5,848 nucleotides of DNA from Alistipes sp. UBA943 (GTDB lineage Bacteria > Bacteroidota > Bacteroidia > Bacteroidales > Rikenellaceae), in contig DBDB01000082.1 in assembly GCA_002293345.1 (NCBI GenBank), positions 7,024 through 12,871 of the forward strand, in the 5' to 3' direction. The notes under the pieces were generated by a model, which saw nothing but the letters and a program-made list of their open reading frames with translations, ran no database searches and was not told the origin of the DNA. A program made the translations under genes and the position numbers. Shown one piece after another: positions 1 to 5,848 of the stretch; the first letter of the stretch is position 1; each line of letters starts with the position of its first letter.

Positions 1-977
1 CCGCCCGCAATCCACACCACGGGACGCGTCTGTGCCTCCAGCGCATACCACGCCGAATCGACATTGGTGGCTTTGGAGTCATTGATGTACGCCACGCCAT
101 CGAGTTCCCCGGCAGGTTCGAGACGGTGCTCCACACCACGAAAATCGTATATGGATGCCAGTACCTTGTCACGCGCCACACCCGCCGCTGTGGTTGCCAG
201 ATAGGCCGCCTCGGCATTGAAGAGGTTATGCATCCCTTGTATCTGCAACCGTTGCATATCGAAAATTTTGTGCTCCGCGGAGAAGGGCAGCAAATGCGAC
301 TTGATTCCCCCGGTCGCGATATTTTTGTCCTCCTGCCAATAGACAAAAAAATCTTCGGGTGTTTGATTTTGTGCGATCCGCATTTTGCTCGCGACATATT
401 TCGCGAAATCGTAATCATACCTGTCAAGATGGTCAGGCGTGACGTTCATCAGCACGGCGATGTGCGCCCGGAAGTCGAACATGCCATCGAGCTGGAACGA
501 GCTAAGTTCGAGCACATACCAATCGAACGTCCCCGTAGCGACGGAGTATGCGAAACTCTCACCGATATTACCGCCGAGCGCGACGTTGTACCCCGCATCG
601 CGCAGGATCTTGTATATCAACGACGTGGTGGTGGTTTTTCCATTGGAACCGGTGATACAGATGGTCTTGGCACCCCCCATGTAACGCCCCGCGAATTCGA
701 TCTCGGAGACAATGGGCACCCCTCGCTCCCGCAGCTGCACGACCAACGGCACCGAATCCGGAATACCGGGCGATTTAATCACCTCATCCGCATCGAGGAT
801 CCGTTCGACCGTATGCCCCCCCTCTTCGTATGGCACGTTCCATTCGTCCAGACGCGATTTATAGCGTTCGTCCAGCCTGCCGGCATCGGACAGAAACACA
901 TCGAACCCCCGCTTTTTGGCCAGCACGGCAGATCCGTACCCGCTGATCCCGCCCCCCAAAACTACGATTTTCTTCAT
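1..977 (-). CDS. murD: UDP-N-acetylmuramoyl-L-alanine--D-glutamate ligase MurD (C-terminus cut by window edge)
   Basis: MurD is a cytoplasmic Mur ligase that uses ATP to add D-glutamate to UDP-MurNAc-L-Ala. The frame is open from the ATG at 977-975 to the window edge, giving 325 complete codons of a family usually about 440-450 residues long; no stop is seen. The N-terminal nucleotide-fold domain starts MKKIVVLGGGISG (residues 1-13). The central ATPase domain has the P-loop TGSNGKTTTT (109-118), VLELSSFQL (155-163) and NVTPDHLDRY (178-187). Glu157, His183 and the Lys198 expected to be carbamylated (ASKMRIA) fall at the same positions as in the E. coli enzyme. The C-terminal domain begins around HRLEPAG and INDSKATN (284-305), and the window ends within WIAGG. 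About 120 residues are missing only because the window stops. It follows mraY after 87 bases, probably in the same transcript. The start is supported by the N-terminal fold beginning at once and by the purine-rich AGAAGAGAGGGT just before it. The identification is secure. Confidence 0.98.
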   Translation of the reverse strand, partial: MKKIVVLGGGISGYGSAVLAKKRGFDVFLSDAGRLDERYKSRLDEWNVPYEEGGHTVERILDADEVIKSPGIPDSVPLVVQLRERGVPIVSEIEFAGRYMGGAKTICITGSNGKTTTTSLIYKILRDAGYNVALGGNIGESFAYSVATGTFDWYVLELSSFQLDGMFDFRAHIAVLMNVTPDHLDRYDYDFAKYVASKMRIAQNQTPEDFFVYWQEDKNIATGGIKSHLLPFSAEHKIFDMQRLQIQGMHNLFNAEAAYLATTAAGVARDKVLASIYDFRGVEHRLEPAGELDGVAYINDSKATNVDSAWYALEAQTRPVVWIAG

Positions 978-1026
978 ACCCTCTCTTCTCTTTTGGGCCT
1001 GTCCGTCACGGGCCGCATCCTCCGCA

Positions 1027-1044
1027 CTGCCCCTTCGGGAGCAG
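1027..1044 (-). other. Small hairpin in the mraY-murD gap
   Basis: The 87-base gap 978-1064 is the only sizeable spacer between genes in the operon. Read on the minus strand, it holds CTGCTCC-CGAA-GGGGCAG, a 7-bp stem (one G-U pair) with a 4-base loop. No T-tract follows, so it does not look like an intrinsic terminator. It could modulate translation or mRNA stability between mraY and murD, or have no role. The structure is visible, but the function is unknown. Confidence 0.4.
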
Positions 1045-1064
1045 CTCCGGCACTGGCCCCGGGT

Positions 1065-2216
1065 TTATCTTATCTTTAAAGTCGCCAACGCCATGGCAGC
1101 CAACAGCAGGGATATGATCCAAAACCGCAGTACGATTTTCGTCTCGAACATACCCCGTTTCTGATAGTGATGGTGGGCGGGCGACATAAGCAGGACACGC
1201 TTCCCGGCGCCATATTTACGTTTCGTATACTTGAAGTACCCCACCTGCAACATCACCGACACGCTCTCGTACAGGAACACGCCGCACAGCAACGGCAGCA
1301 ACAGTTCTTTGCGAATACAGAGCGCGAACACGGCGATAATGCCGCCTATAGACAGCGACCCCGTATCTCCCATGAATATCTGCGCCGGGTAACAGTTGTA
1401 CCACAAAAATCCGATCAGTGCCCCGAGGAGCGCCGCCGCAAAGACGATGGATTCACCACTCCCCGGAATGTACATGATACCGAGATATCCGGCGTAGATG
1501 ATGTTACCGGAGAGGTACCCCAGCACCCCCAGCACCGCCACCACGGGAGCCGACACGCCGGCCGCCAGCCCATCCAGTCCATCGGTAAGGTTCGCGGCAT
1601 TCGACACGGCCGTAACGACGAGAATCGCCACCACGACATAGATCACCCACGTCATCCATTCGTTACCCCCGGTCAACCAGCTGTAATCGAACTCGTTATC
1701 TTTAACGAACGGAATCGTGGTTTGTATCGTCCCCGTACGCCCGCCCATCACCTTGGGCGAGAAGCACATGGCCGTACCGACGATCAACCCCAATCCGACC
1801 TGCCCCACCACTTTGAGGCGTCCGTTGAGCCCCTCTTTACGCTTCAGGAACACCTTGATATAGTCGTCCAGAAACCCGATCAGTCCCAACCAAATGGTCG
1901 ATATGAGCAACAGTTGAATGTATACGTTGTCCAACCGTCCGAACAGAAGTACCGGCACCAGAATGGCCAGCAGGATGATCAATCCCCCCATCGTCGGAGT
2001 ACCTTTCTTCTGTAGTTGTCCTTCGAGACCGAGGTCGCGAATATCTTCACCGATCTGTTTGCGTCGCAAGAGGCGGATGATGGGCTTTCCGCAAAAGATG
2101 ACGATCAGCAGCGACACGATGATCGACAACACGGCCCGGAACGAGATATATTGGAACATGCCGGCACCCGGCATGTCGTGGATACGGTCGATGTAACGAA
2201 ACAGATAGTATAGCAT
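1065..2216 (-). CDS. mraY: Phospho-N-acetylmuramoyl-pentapeptide-transferase MraY
   Basis: MraY is an integral inner-membrane enzyme that moves phospho-MurNAc-pentapeptide from UDP to undecaprenyl phosphate, forming lipid I. The 383-residue protein is full length. It has many hydrophobic segments, consistent with the roughly ten transmembrane helices of the family, and ends in a hydrophobic helix plus KIR. Family motifs are in order: KKGTPTMGG (70-78), GFLDDYIKV (114-122, with the Asp117-Asp118 pair), NAANLTDGLDG (206-216), FMGDTGSLSIGG (281-292, Asp284 catalytic) and SPAHHHYQKRG (345-355, His348-350). The loop after the GQVGLGL helix is an extended one (about 153-190), as in other Bacteroidota MraY, although it looks shorter than the Bacteroides form I remember. 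The start MLYYLFRYIDR matches the typical Bacteroidota N-terminus. The gene begins 15 bases after the murE stop, so it is probably cotranscribed. murF, which separates murE and mraY in many proteobacteria, is absent here. The identification is secure. Confidence 0.99.
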   Translation of the reverse strand: MLYYLFRYIDRIHDMPGAGMFQYISFRAVLSIIVSLLIVIFCGKPIIRLLRRKQIGEDIRDLGLEGQLQKKGTPTMGGLIILLAILVPVLLFGRLDNVYIQLLLISTIWLGLIGFLDDYIKVFLKRKEGLNGRLKVVGQVGLGLIVGTAMCFSPKVMGGRTGTIQTTIPFVKDNEFDYSWLTGGNEWMTWVIYVVVAILVVTAVSNAANLTDGLDGLAAGVSAPVVAVLGVLGYLSGNIIYAGYLGIMYIPGSGESIVFAAALLGALIGFLWYNCYPAQIFMGDTGSLSIGGIIAVFALCIRKELLLPLLCGVFLYESVSVMLQVGYFKYTKRKYGAGKRVLLMSPAHHHYQKRGMFETKIVLRFWIISLLLAAMALATLKIR

Positions 2217-2231
2217 AAGGTTGGGCGATGA

Positions 2232-3470
2232 TTATTTGTCGGTAAAGGTACTAAAATTACGTAAAACCTCCTCCTTGTCATCGAAGTGCGATTTCGTGTC
2301 GCCAATGATCTGATAGGTTTCGTGGCCCTTGCCTGCGATGAGGATGAGGTCCCCCGGGCGTGACAACAGCACAGCGCTCTTTATAGCCTCGCGGCGATCG
2401 GTGATGCGCAAATACCTCTCCCCGGAAGACAATCCGCCGGTCATCTGGTTAAGAATCTCCTCCGGATCTTCCGAGCGCGGATTGTCGGACGTGAAGATCG
2501 CCGTCGATGCATATTTCACGGCGATACGCGCCATCTCCGGGCGTTTGGTCTTGTCACGGTCGCCGCCGCATCCACACACCACGATCAACTCCCTGTCGCC
2601 CTGCATCTCCTTGAGGGTCTGCAACACATTCTCCAACGCGTCGGGCGTATGCGCATAGTCGATCACGGCGGTGGTTCCATGCGCCGCACGCACCGTCTCA
2701 AAACGCCCACTGACGGGTTTGAGGGTGCTCAACACCTGAAGTATCTCTCCCTTGTCCTGCCCGAGCAACACGGCAACGGCATAGACACACAGCAGGTTAT
2801 ACGCATTGAAACGTCCCAGGAAATGCACCCACACGTCACGGTCATTGATCCGCAACTCCATCCCATCCGGATGCACCTCCATCACCTTGCACCTGAAATC
2901 CGCGAGTCCGCGCAGGGAGTATGTCGACACCGCGGCACGTGTGTTTTGCGTCATCACCCGACCATTCCTGTCATCCGCATTGACGAGAGCGAACGCCTCC
3001 TTGGGAAGGGCGTCGAAAAATCCCTTTTTGGCCTTGATATATTCGGCAAAGGTACCGTGATAATCGAGATGGTCGTGGGTGAGGTTCGTAAACACACCGC
3101 CGGCAAACGTCAATCCCTTCACGCGATGCTGCACCACCGAGTGGGACGACACCTCCATGAAACAGTACTCGCACCCCGCGTCGACCATCCTTCGTAACAG
3201 GGCGTTGATCTTGATCGAATCGGGCGTCGTGTGTGTCGGTTCAAACTCCTCGTCATCGACCTTGTACACCACCGTGGAGATCAACCCCACCTTGTATCCC
3301 AACCCGCGAAACAGGTCGTAGAGCAGCGTCGCGGTGGTGGTTTTACCGTTCGTACCCGTGACACCGACCAACTTCAGCTCCCGCGACGGGTGTCCATAGA
3401 ACTCTCCTGCATCGTCATACGCCAACCCCTCGGCACCGTCCAAAATCTCCTGAATATTTTTCATCTCCAT
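2232..3470 (-). CDS. murE: UDP-MurNAc-L-Ala-D-Glu--meso-diaminopimelate ligase MurE, lacking its N-terminal domain
   Basis: MurE is a cytoplasmic Mur ligase that adds the third peptide residue. The DNPR motif at 329-332 is the signature for meso-diaminopimelate rather than lysine. The central ATPase domain is complete: VTGTNGKTTT (37-46), HTTPD (80-84), FMEVSSHS (104-111), THDHLDYH (131-138) and AKKGFFD (147-153, Lys148 expected to be carbamylated). The C-terminal domain is also complete: SGRFE (254-258), DYAHTPDALE (271-280), CGGDRDKTKRP (301-311) and KGHETYQ (381-387). The oddity is the front. The protein has 412 residues against about 480-490 for the family, and FYGHPSR (24-30), which normally sits about 95 residues in, lies only about 23 residues after the start. 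The N-terminal domain that binds UDP-MurNAc is therefore missing. It is not in another frame: ftsI stops 2 bases upstream with an intact C-terminus, and the murE frame meets a stop at 3534-3536. No frameshift is seen. The result is either an in-frame deletion of about 70 codons, a lineage-specific short form, or an assembly error. Confidence 0.95.
   Translation of the reverse strand: MEMKNIQEILDGAEGLAYDDAGEFYGHPSRELKLVGVTGTNGKTTTATLLYDLFRGLGYKVGLISTVVYKVDDEEFEPTHTTPDSIKINALLRRMVDAGCEYCFMEVSSHSVVQHRVKGLTFAGGVFTNLTHDHLDYHGTFAEYIKAKKGFFDALPKEAFALVNADDRNGRVMTQNTRAAVSTYSLRGLADFRCKVMEVHPDGMELRINDRDVWVHFLGRFNAYNLLCVYAVAVLLGQDKGEILQVLSTLKPVSGRFETVRAAHGTTAVIDYAHTPDALENVLQTLKEMQGDRELIVVCGCGGDRDKTKRPEMARIAVKYASTAIFTSDNPRSEDPEEILNQMTGGLSSGERYLRITDRREAIKSAVLLSRPGDLILIAGKGHETYQIIGDTKSHFDDKEEVLRNFSTFTDK
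3381..3470 (-). other. murE: Probable deletion junction at the 5' end of murE
   Basis: These 90 bases encode the first 30 residues of MurE. The beginning, MEMKNIQEIL, looks like a normal MurE N-terminus for this group. The end, GEFYGHPSR, is the conserved linker just before the ATPase domain. The few residues between (DGAEGLAYDDA) replace a domain of about 70 residues. GLAYD resembles the early N-domain motif often seen as G-x-A-Y-D-S-R. It also resembles the late A-L-x-Y segment before FYGHPS, so a short repeat within the gene could have been the deletion point. The exact junction cannot be fixed without a close relative. Confidence 0.5.
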
Positions 3471-3472
3471 CC

Positions 3473-5599
3473 CTATTTCAACACAATGTGTACCACTCCA
3501 TTCACCGGTTCCTCCTGCCTGACGACCTCGCCGCTACCCGAAAAGGTGACCCGATATCCCCGGCTCTCCAACCAGAACATGGCATCCTTCAGCCCCATCC
3601 CGACGCTATTTTTACGCTCCGCGTTATCCGCGTAGGTATCTTTCACGCGTTCGGGTTGCAGTCGTTCGCGTTTTTGGGGACGCTCGATGGCGGGAGCCCA
3701 GTCATGGTTGTGGCTGTACAGGTACCGGATCAGGTCCCTCACCACGGGACCGGCCAGCGGACCACCGTAATATGCTTTTCCGGCCTGGCGTTGGGTGAAT
3801 ATCGTGGTGAGTACTGTGTAACGCGGATTCTCGGCCGGGAAATAGGCCGCCATGCTACCTACGTAATACCCATCCGTATATTTGATCCGTTCATCGGCGT
3901 ACTGCGCGGTACCGGTCTTCGCAGCGACGTGATAGAGTGTCGTATCACCGAAAAACTGGCGTCCGGTACCCTCCACACCGACACTCTCCAACAGCGCCCC
4001 CACCTGCCTCAAGGTCCCTTCCGAAGCGATACGTTCCACCAGCGTGCGTGTCTCAAACTCCTCGACGGTGCGTCCTTCCGACCGCAACTCTTTTACCAGC
4101 ACGGGCGAGATCATTTTACCGCCGTTCGCGATGGCATTGTAGAACGTCGCCATCTGGATGGGTGTCAACCGGATACGGTACCCGAAACTACGCCGTACCA
4201 ACATACCATTGGGATCGGGCACCTGATCGAACGCGTCGAAATGGGGTGTCCGCTCCCCGAAACGCTCCAGCCCCACGGTACGGTCGAGGTGCAATCCGCG
4301 CATGAACGCATCGTAACGCTCCTTGTTATCTTTGTACCGTTCCCAGACGGCCTTTGCGAAATAGACGTTGGACGATTGTGCCACGGCGGTACGGAAATCC
4401 ATCTCGCGATACCCTCCGTGCGAGTCCTGCACCTTGATCCCACCGACGGTCATGGGACGCCCGTCACCCGTATCATAACGCTGTTCGGGCGACATTCCGG
4501 CATCTTCCAGCAGCAGCAGCATCGACGCCAATTTGAATGTCGAACCCGGTTCCGTGCTGCGGCCAAGTGCGTAATTCTCTCGCTCAGAATAAGTTCCGTC
4601 CGGATTTTTACCTAAATTCACCAACGCGATCAACTCTCCAGTAGCGACTTCCATGACGATCGTGGTACCCCAAATCGCATTTTGTAATGCTAACTGACTC
4701 TGCAACAGATTGTTGGCTACCTCCTGGATATCGGGATCAAGTGTCGTCACGACATCTAACCCATTGACAACCAGCACGTTAGAGTCATCGGAAACACGCC
4801 TGTAAAACCCACGTGCAATGCGTTGGCGTGTCGTTTTGCCAGGCGTGCCCGATAGGATTTCCTTATAGATATGCTCGATGCCATAAGTTCCTCTTATACC
4901 CGAAAGTCCGATTGTACGGCGTGCCAGCTCCCCCTGTGGATAGACCCGTTCGTCACCCTCGACCAACGTGTACACCATTCCCATATTCCAGTTGAGCAAC
5001 GGCCAACGGAGCAATATTTGCCACTCGGAATAGTCGACAGTCCGCGGCAGGAGCGTCACGGGACGGTGATCGCGCAACGTGTCATAGAGTTTCCGCGGCA
5101 CCATTTCGCGATCCAGCACCCGATCCCACCAACGTGCCAACCACCCCTCGCTACGCAACACGGCGGTATCTTTGCGGTACGTCACACGGTAGTGTTTATC
5201 GTGCTCACGCTTCATCCAATCGCTATACTCTTTGGCGGATTTATCCCCGAAATAGTTCGCCAACAGTTTCCCGAGCGAATCGGCCTGCTCGTTGAACAGC
5301 GACACGGAGTCCAACCCCTCGCTCCCGAAATCGAACTCCACCTGATATCTCCATATCGACGTGGCGAGCGGATCGCCGTTACGCGACAGGATGCTGCCGC
5401 GTTGCGCCGGTATCACCTCTTCACGGAAGATCCGGGCCTCCAGCCGTTCGGCATTCACGTCCACCTCGCGACTGAAAAACTGCACATACACGAGCCTCAA
5501 AAACACCACCACACCCACCACCACAAACAGCAGGTACAACATCCGCACACGCAGCAGGATATCGCTTTTGATGGGTGATTTTTTCGTGGTTTTACTCAT
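3473..5599 (-). CDS. ftsI: Septal peptidoglycan transpeptidase FtsI (class B penicillin-binding protein) with a C-terminal PASTA domain
   Basis: This membrane-anchored transpeptidase makes peptide cross-links at the division septum and is a beta-lactam target. I take the ATG at 5599-5597 (MSKTTKKSP, 708 residues). A TTG 15 bases upstream is possible but less likely, since an A/G-rich stretch directly precedes the ATG. A short basic cytoplasmic tail is followed by one membrane helix (about residues 17-42). Then come the pedestal domain, starting at PAQRGSILSRNG (64-75), and the transpeptidase domain. The active-site motifs are STFK (353-356, Ser353 catalytic), SSN (409-411) and KTGTA (561-565), followed by GGPLAGPVVR (612-621). 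A single PASTA-like domain fills about 660-708 and ends VVHIVLK. The stop TAG lies 2 bases from the murE start, so the two are translationally linked. Codons for about residues 229-345 are richer in A/T-ending forms than the rest. Monofunctional class B membership is clear because no glycosyltransferase domain is present. Confidence 0.97.
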   Translation of the reverse strand: MSKTTKKSPIKSDILLRVRMLYLLFVVVGVVVFLRLVYVQFFSREVDVNAERLEARIFREEVIPAQRGSILSRNGDPLATSIWRYQVEFDFGSEGLDSVSLFNEQADSLGKLLANYFGDKSAKEYSDWMKREHDKHYRVTYRKDTAVLRSEGWLARWWDRVLDREMVPRKLYDTLRDHRPVTLLPRTVDYSEWQILLRWPLLNWNMGMVYTLVEGDERVYPQGELARRTIGLSGIRGTYGIEHIYKEILSGTPGKTTRQRIARGFYRRVSDDSNVLVVNGLDVVTTLDPDIQEVANNLLQSQLALQNAIWGTTIVMEVATGELIALVNLGKNPDGTYSERENYALGRSTEPGSTFKLASMLLLLEDAGMSPEQRYDTGDGRPMTVGGIKVQDSHGGYREMDFRTAVAQSSNVYFAKAVWERYKDNKERYDAFMRGLHLDRTVGLERFGERTPHFDAFDQVPDPNGMLVRRSFGYRIRLTPIQMATFYNAIANGGKMISPVLVKELRSEGRTVEEFETRTLVERIASEGTLRQVGALLESVGVEGTGRQFFGDTTLYHVAAKTGTAQYADERIKYTDGYYVGSMAAYFPAENPRYTVLTTIFTQRQAGKAYYGGPLAGPVVRDLIRYLYSHNHDWAPAIERPQKRERLQPERVKDTYADNAERKNSVGMGLKDAMFWLESRGYRVTFSGSGEVVRQEEPVNGVVHIVLK

Positions 5600-5632
5600 G
5601 TCTTTTCTTCTCAACTGTTCGCTTTTTCTTTT

Positions 5633-5848
5633 TTACTTTCCTAAGACCCCACTGTACCCTTTTCGGAGAAAAGCGGCACCAAAAACTTTCAGGAGATACT
5701 GTCGTATCTCCACTTCTTCCGCGCGGACAAACGCTTTCAGCGTTTCCATTTCTTTTTCGCAAAACTCTTTTTGTGAATAAATTCCCAACAGAGTTTTTCT
5801 CAAAGAAACCACCGCCCTTCGGGCGCTCTTGTCCTCGCGACAACAGAT
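5633..5848 (-). CDS. Doubtful open frame, 71 codons, entering from the window edge
   Basis: A minus-strand frame is open from the window edge to a TAA at 5635-5633, 34 bases before the ftsI ATG. It would encode a mostly charged, hydrophilic 71-residue tail that includes EKEMETLKAFVR and ends GYSGVLGK. An internal ATG at 5749-5747 would give a 38-residue peptide. It has no membrane segment and no family I recognise, and it does not resemble FtsL or the C-terminus of RsmH. A second frame is also open across the same stretch, and several perfect hairpins lie inside it, both of which argue against coding. It may be the 3' end of an unknown gene or chance. Confidence 0.15.
   Translation of the reverse strand: MCCREDKSARRAVVSLRKTLLGIYSQKEFCEKEMETLKAFVRAEEVEIRQYLLKVFGAAFLRKGYSGVLGK
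5659..5673. repeat. Inverted repeat CTTTTC / GAAAAG
   Basis: A 6-bp perfect inverted repeat with a 3-base loop (GGA), about 60 bases upstream of the ftsI start. It is the ftsI-proximal member of the hairpin series. On its own it is short enough to be chance. Confidence 0.4.
5692..5711. repeat. Perfect 8-bp hairpin GGAGATAC / GTATCTCC
   Basis: A perfect 8-bp inverted repeat with a 4-base loop (TGTC on the plus strand). It is the strongest hairpin in the region. It lies about 93 bases upstream of the ftsI ATG. It could be an operator for a dimeric regulator or an RNA hairpin in the ftsI leader. No T-tract follows it on either strand, so it is not a standard terminator. Confidence 0.55.
5729..5745. 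repeat. Perfect 7-bp hairpin AAACGCT / AGCGTTT
   Basis: A perfect 7-bp inverted repeat with a 3-base loop (TTC on the plus strand), 17 bases from the 8-bp hairpin at 5692-5711. Read in the ftsI direction it is AAACGCT-GAA-AGCGTTT. Its tight loop suggests an RNA hairpin more than a protein-binding site. Confidence 0.5.
5761..5797. repeat. Inverted repeat AAAACTCT / AGAGTTTT with 21-base spacer
   Basis: Two perfect 8-base arms (5761-5768 and 5790-5797) are separated by 21 A/T-rich bases. The wide spacing would allow either a large-loop stem or a pair of half-sites for a DNA-binding protein. The A/T-rich spacer is also the least GC-rich part of the window. Confidence 0.45.
5813..5825. repeat. 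GC hairpin CGCCC / GGGCG
   Basis: A perfect 5-bp all-GC stem with a 3-base loop. In the ftsI direction it is CGCCC-GAA-GGGCG followed by GTGGTTTCTTTG, a loosely T-rich tail. It could be a weak terminator for whatever lies upstream of the window, but the tail is interrupted by G and C, so this is tentative. Confidence 0.4.
5829..5843. repeat. Inverted repeat TTGTC / GACAA
   Basis: A 5-bp inverted repeat with a 5-base loop, containing the TCGCGA palindrome (5835-5840). It is three bases from the GC hairpin at 5813-5825, making a tandem pair at the window edge. It is weak alone and noted as part of the series. Confidence 0.3.

Larger units (their letters stand above)
5600..5848. other. Region upstream of ftsI with no recognisable gene; dense in inverted repeats
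   Basis: These 249 bases are clearly richer in A and T than the genes and hold no protein I recognise. Next to ftsI (5600-5640), the minus-strand message is a long A/G-rich tract, typical of Bacteroidota leaders that do not depend on a Shine-Dalgarno sequence. Between 5659 and 5843 there are six short inverted repeats, listed separately. I looked for the Bacteroidota promoter pattern (TTTG, about 20 bases, TAnnTTTG) on the minus strand. Only a weak partial match turned up: TTTG near 5801-5804, then TATTCAC near 5773-5779. I do not call a promoter. ftsL, expected here in the usual cluster order, is not visible, and no frame encodes a membrane helix. Confidence 0.6.

Noticed and set aside
126..1079. 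Plus-strand open frame of 317 codons opposite murD
   Set aside because: It is the antisense shadow of a clear MurD with catalytic residues in place. The translation is rich in His, Arg and Pro with no family motif.
1167..2015. Plus-strand open frame of 282 codons opposite mraY
   Set aside because: It is antisense to a full-length MraY. The His-, Gln- and Arg-rich translation is what hydrophobic codons give when read backwards.
3488..4615. Plus-strand open frame of 375 codons opposite ftsI
   Set aside because: It is long only because of the codon bias of ftsI on the other strand. It has no domain, no plausible start context and no recognisable motif.
4871..5578. Plus-strand open frame of 235 codons opposite the ftsI 5' half
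   Set aside because: It is antisense to the membrane and pedestal regions of FtsI. The His- and Gln-rich tail is a reverse reading of the membrane helix and basic tail.
5599..5614. TTG at 5614 as the ftsI start (713 residues)
   Set aside because: An ATG 15 bases downstream gives a normal cytoplasmic tail (MSKTTKKSP) and has the A/G-rich leader directly before it, so the TTG is not needed.
5773..5804. Possible Bacteroidota promoter (TTTG then TATTCAC on the minus strand)
   Set aside because: The -7 element lacks the TTTG end of TAnnTTTG, and the match is no better than expected by chance in A/T-rich DNA.
5805..5830. GC hairpin near the window edge as an intrinsic terminator
   Set aside because: The stem is only 5 bp and the following tail (GTGGTTTCTTTG) is interrupted, so it is listed only as an inverted repeat.
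5592..5843. Minus-strand 83-codon frame overlapping the ftsI start, considered as ftsL
   Set aside because: It starts with TTG, has no hydrophobic helix, is strongly basic with Lys/Arg runs from the A/G-rich leader, and overlaps the ftsI start in another frame.

Overview
This window is part of a division and cell wall (dcw) gene cluster, and every gene is on the minus strand. In transcription order, from high to low coordinates, they are ftsI (class B penicillin-binding protein), murE, mraY and murD, which runs off the low-coordinate edge. The order ftsI-murE-mraY-murD, with no murF between murE and mraY, is the usual Bacteroidota arrangement. The MraY N-terminus, the GSNGKTT form of the MurD P-loop, the A/G-rich leader before ftsI and the moderately high GC of the genes fit a gut Bacteroidales. 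A Rikenellaceae/Alistipes-like organism is my best guess. That placement is inference from family resemblance, not a computed result.

Layout: 1-977 is murD (5' part, C-terminus cut by the window edge). 978-1064 is an 87-base gap with a small hairpin. 1065-2216 is mraY. After 15 bases comes murE at 2232-3470, and after 2 bases ftsI at 3473-5599. The 249 bases at 5600-5848 hold no recognisable gene but contain an unusually dense set of short inverted repeats. The tight spacing from ftsI through mraY implies one polycistronic message.

The genes work together in septal wall synthesis. MurD adds D-Glu and MurE adds meso-DAP (DNPR signature) to the cytoplasmic UDP-MurNAc peptide. MraY transfers the finished phospho-MurNAc-pentapeptide to undecaprenyl phosphate to make lipid I. 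FtsI cross-links the product outside the membrane at the septum.

I found no new multi-gene system; the gene content is ordinary. Three things stand out. (1) The murE reading frame lacks almost the whole N-terminal UDP-MurNAc-binding domain, yet the ATPase and C-terminal domains are intact. (2) The ftsI upstream region contains about six hairpins and no ftsL, where ftsL would be expected. (3) A stretch of ftsI of about 350 bases, just before the active-site serine, has A/T-richer codon use than the rest of the gene, as in a mosaic PBP.
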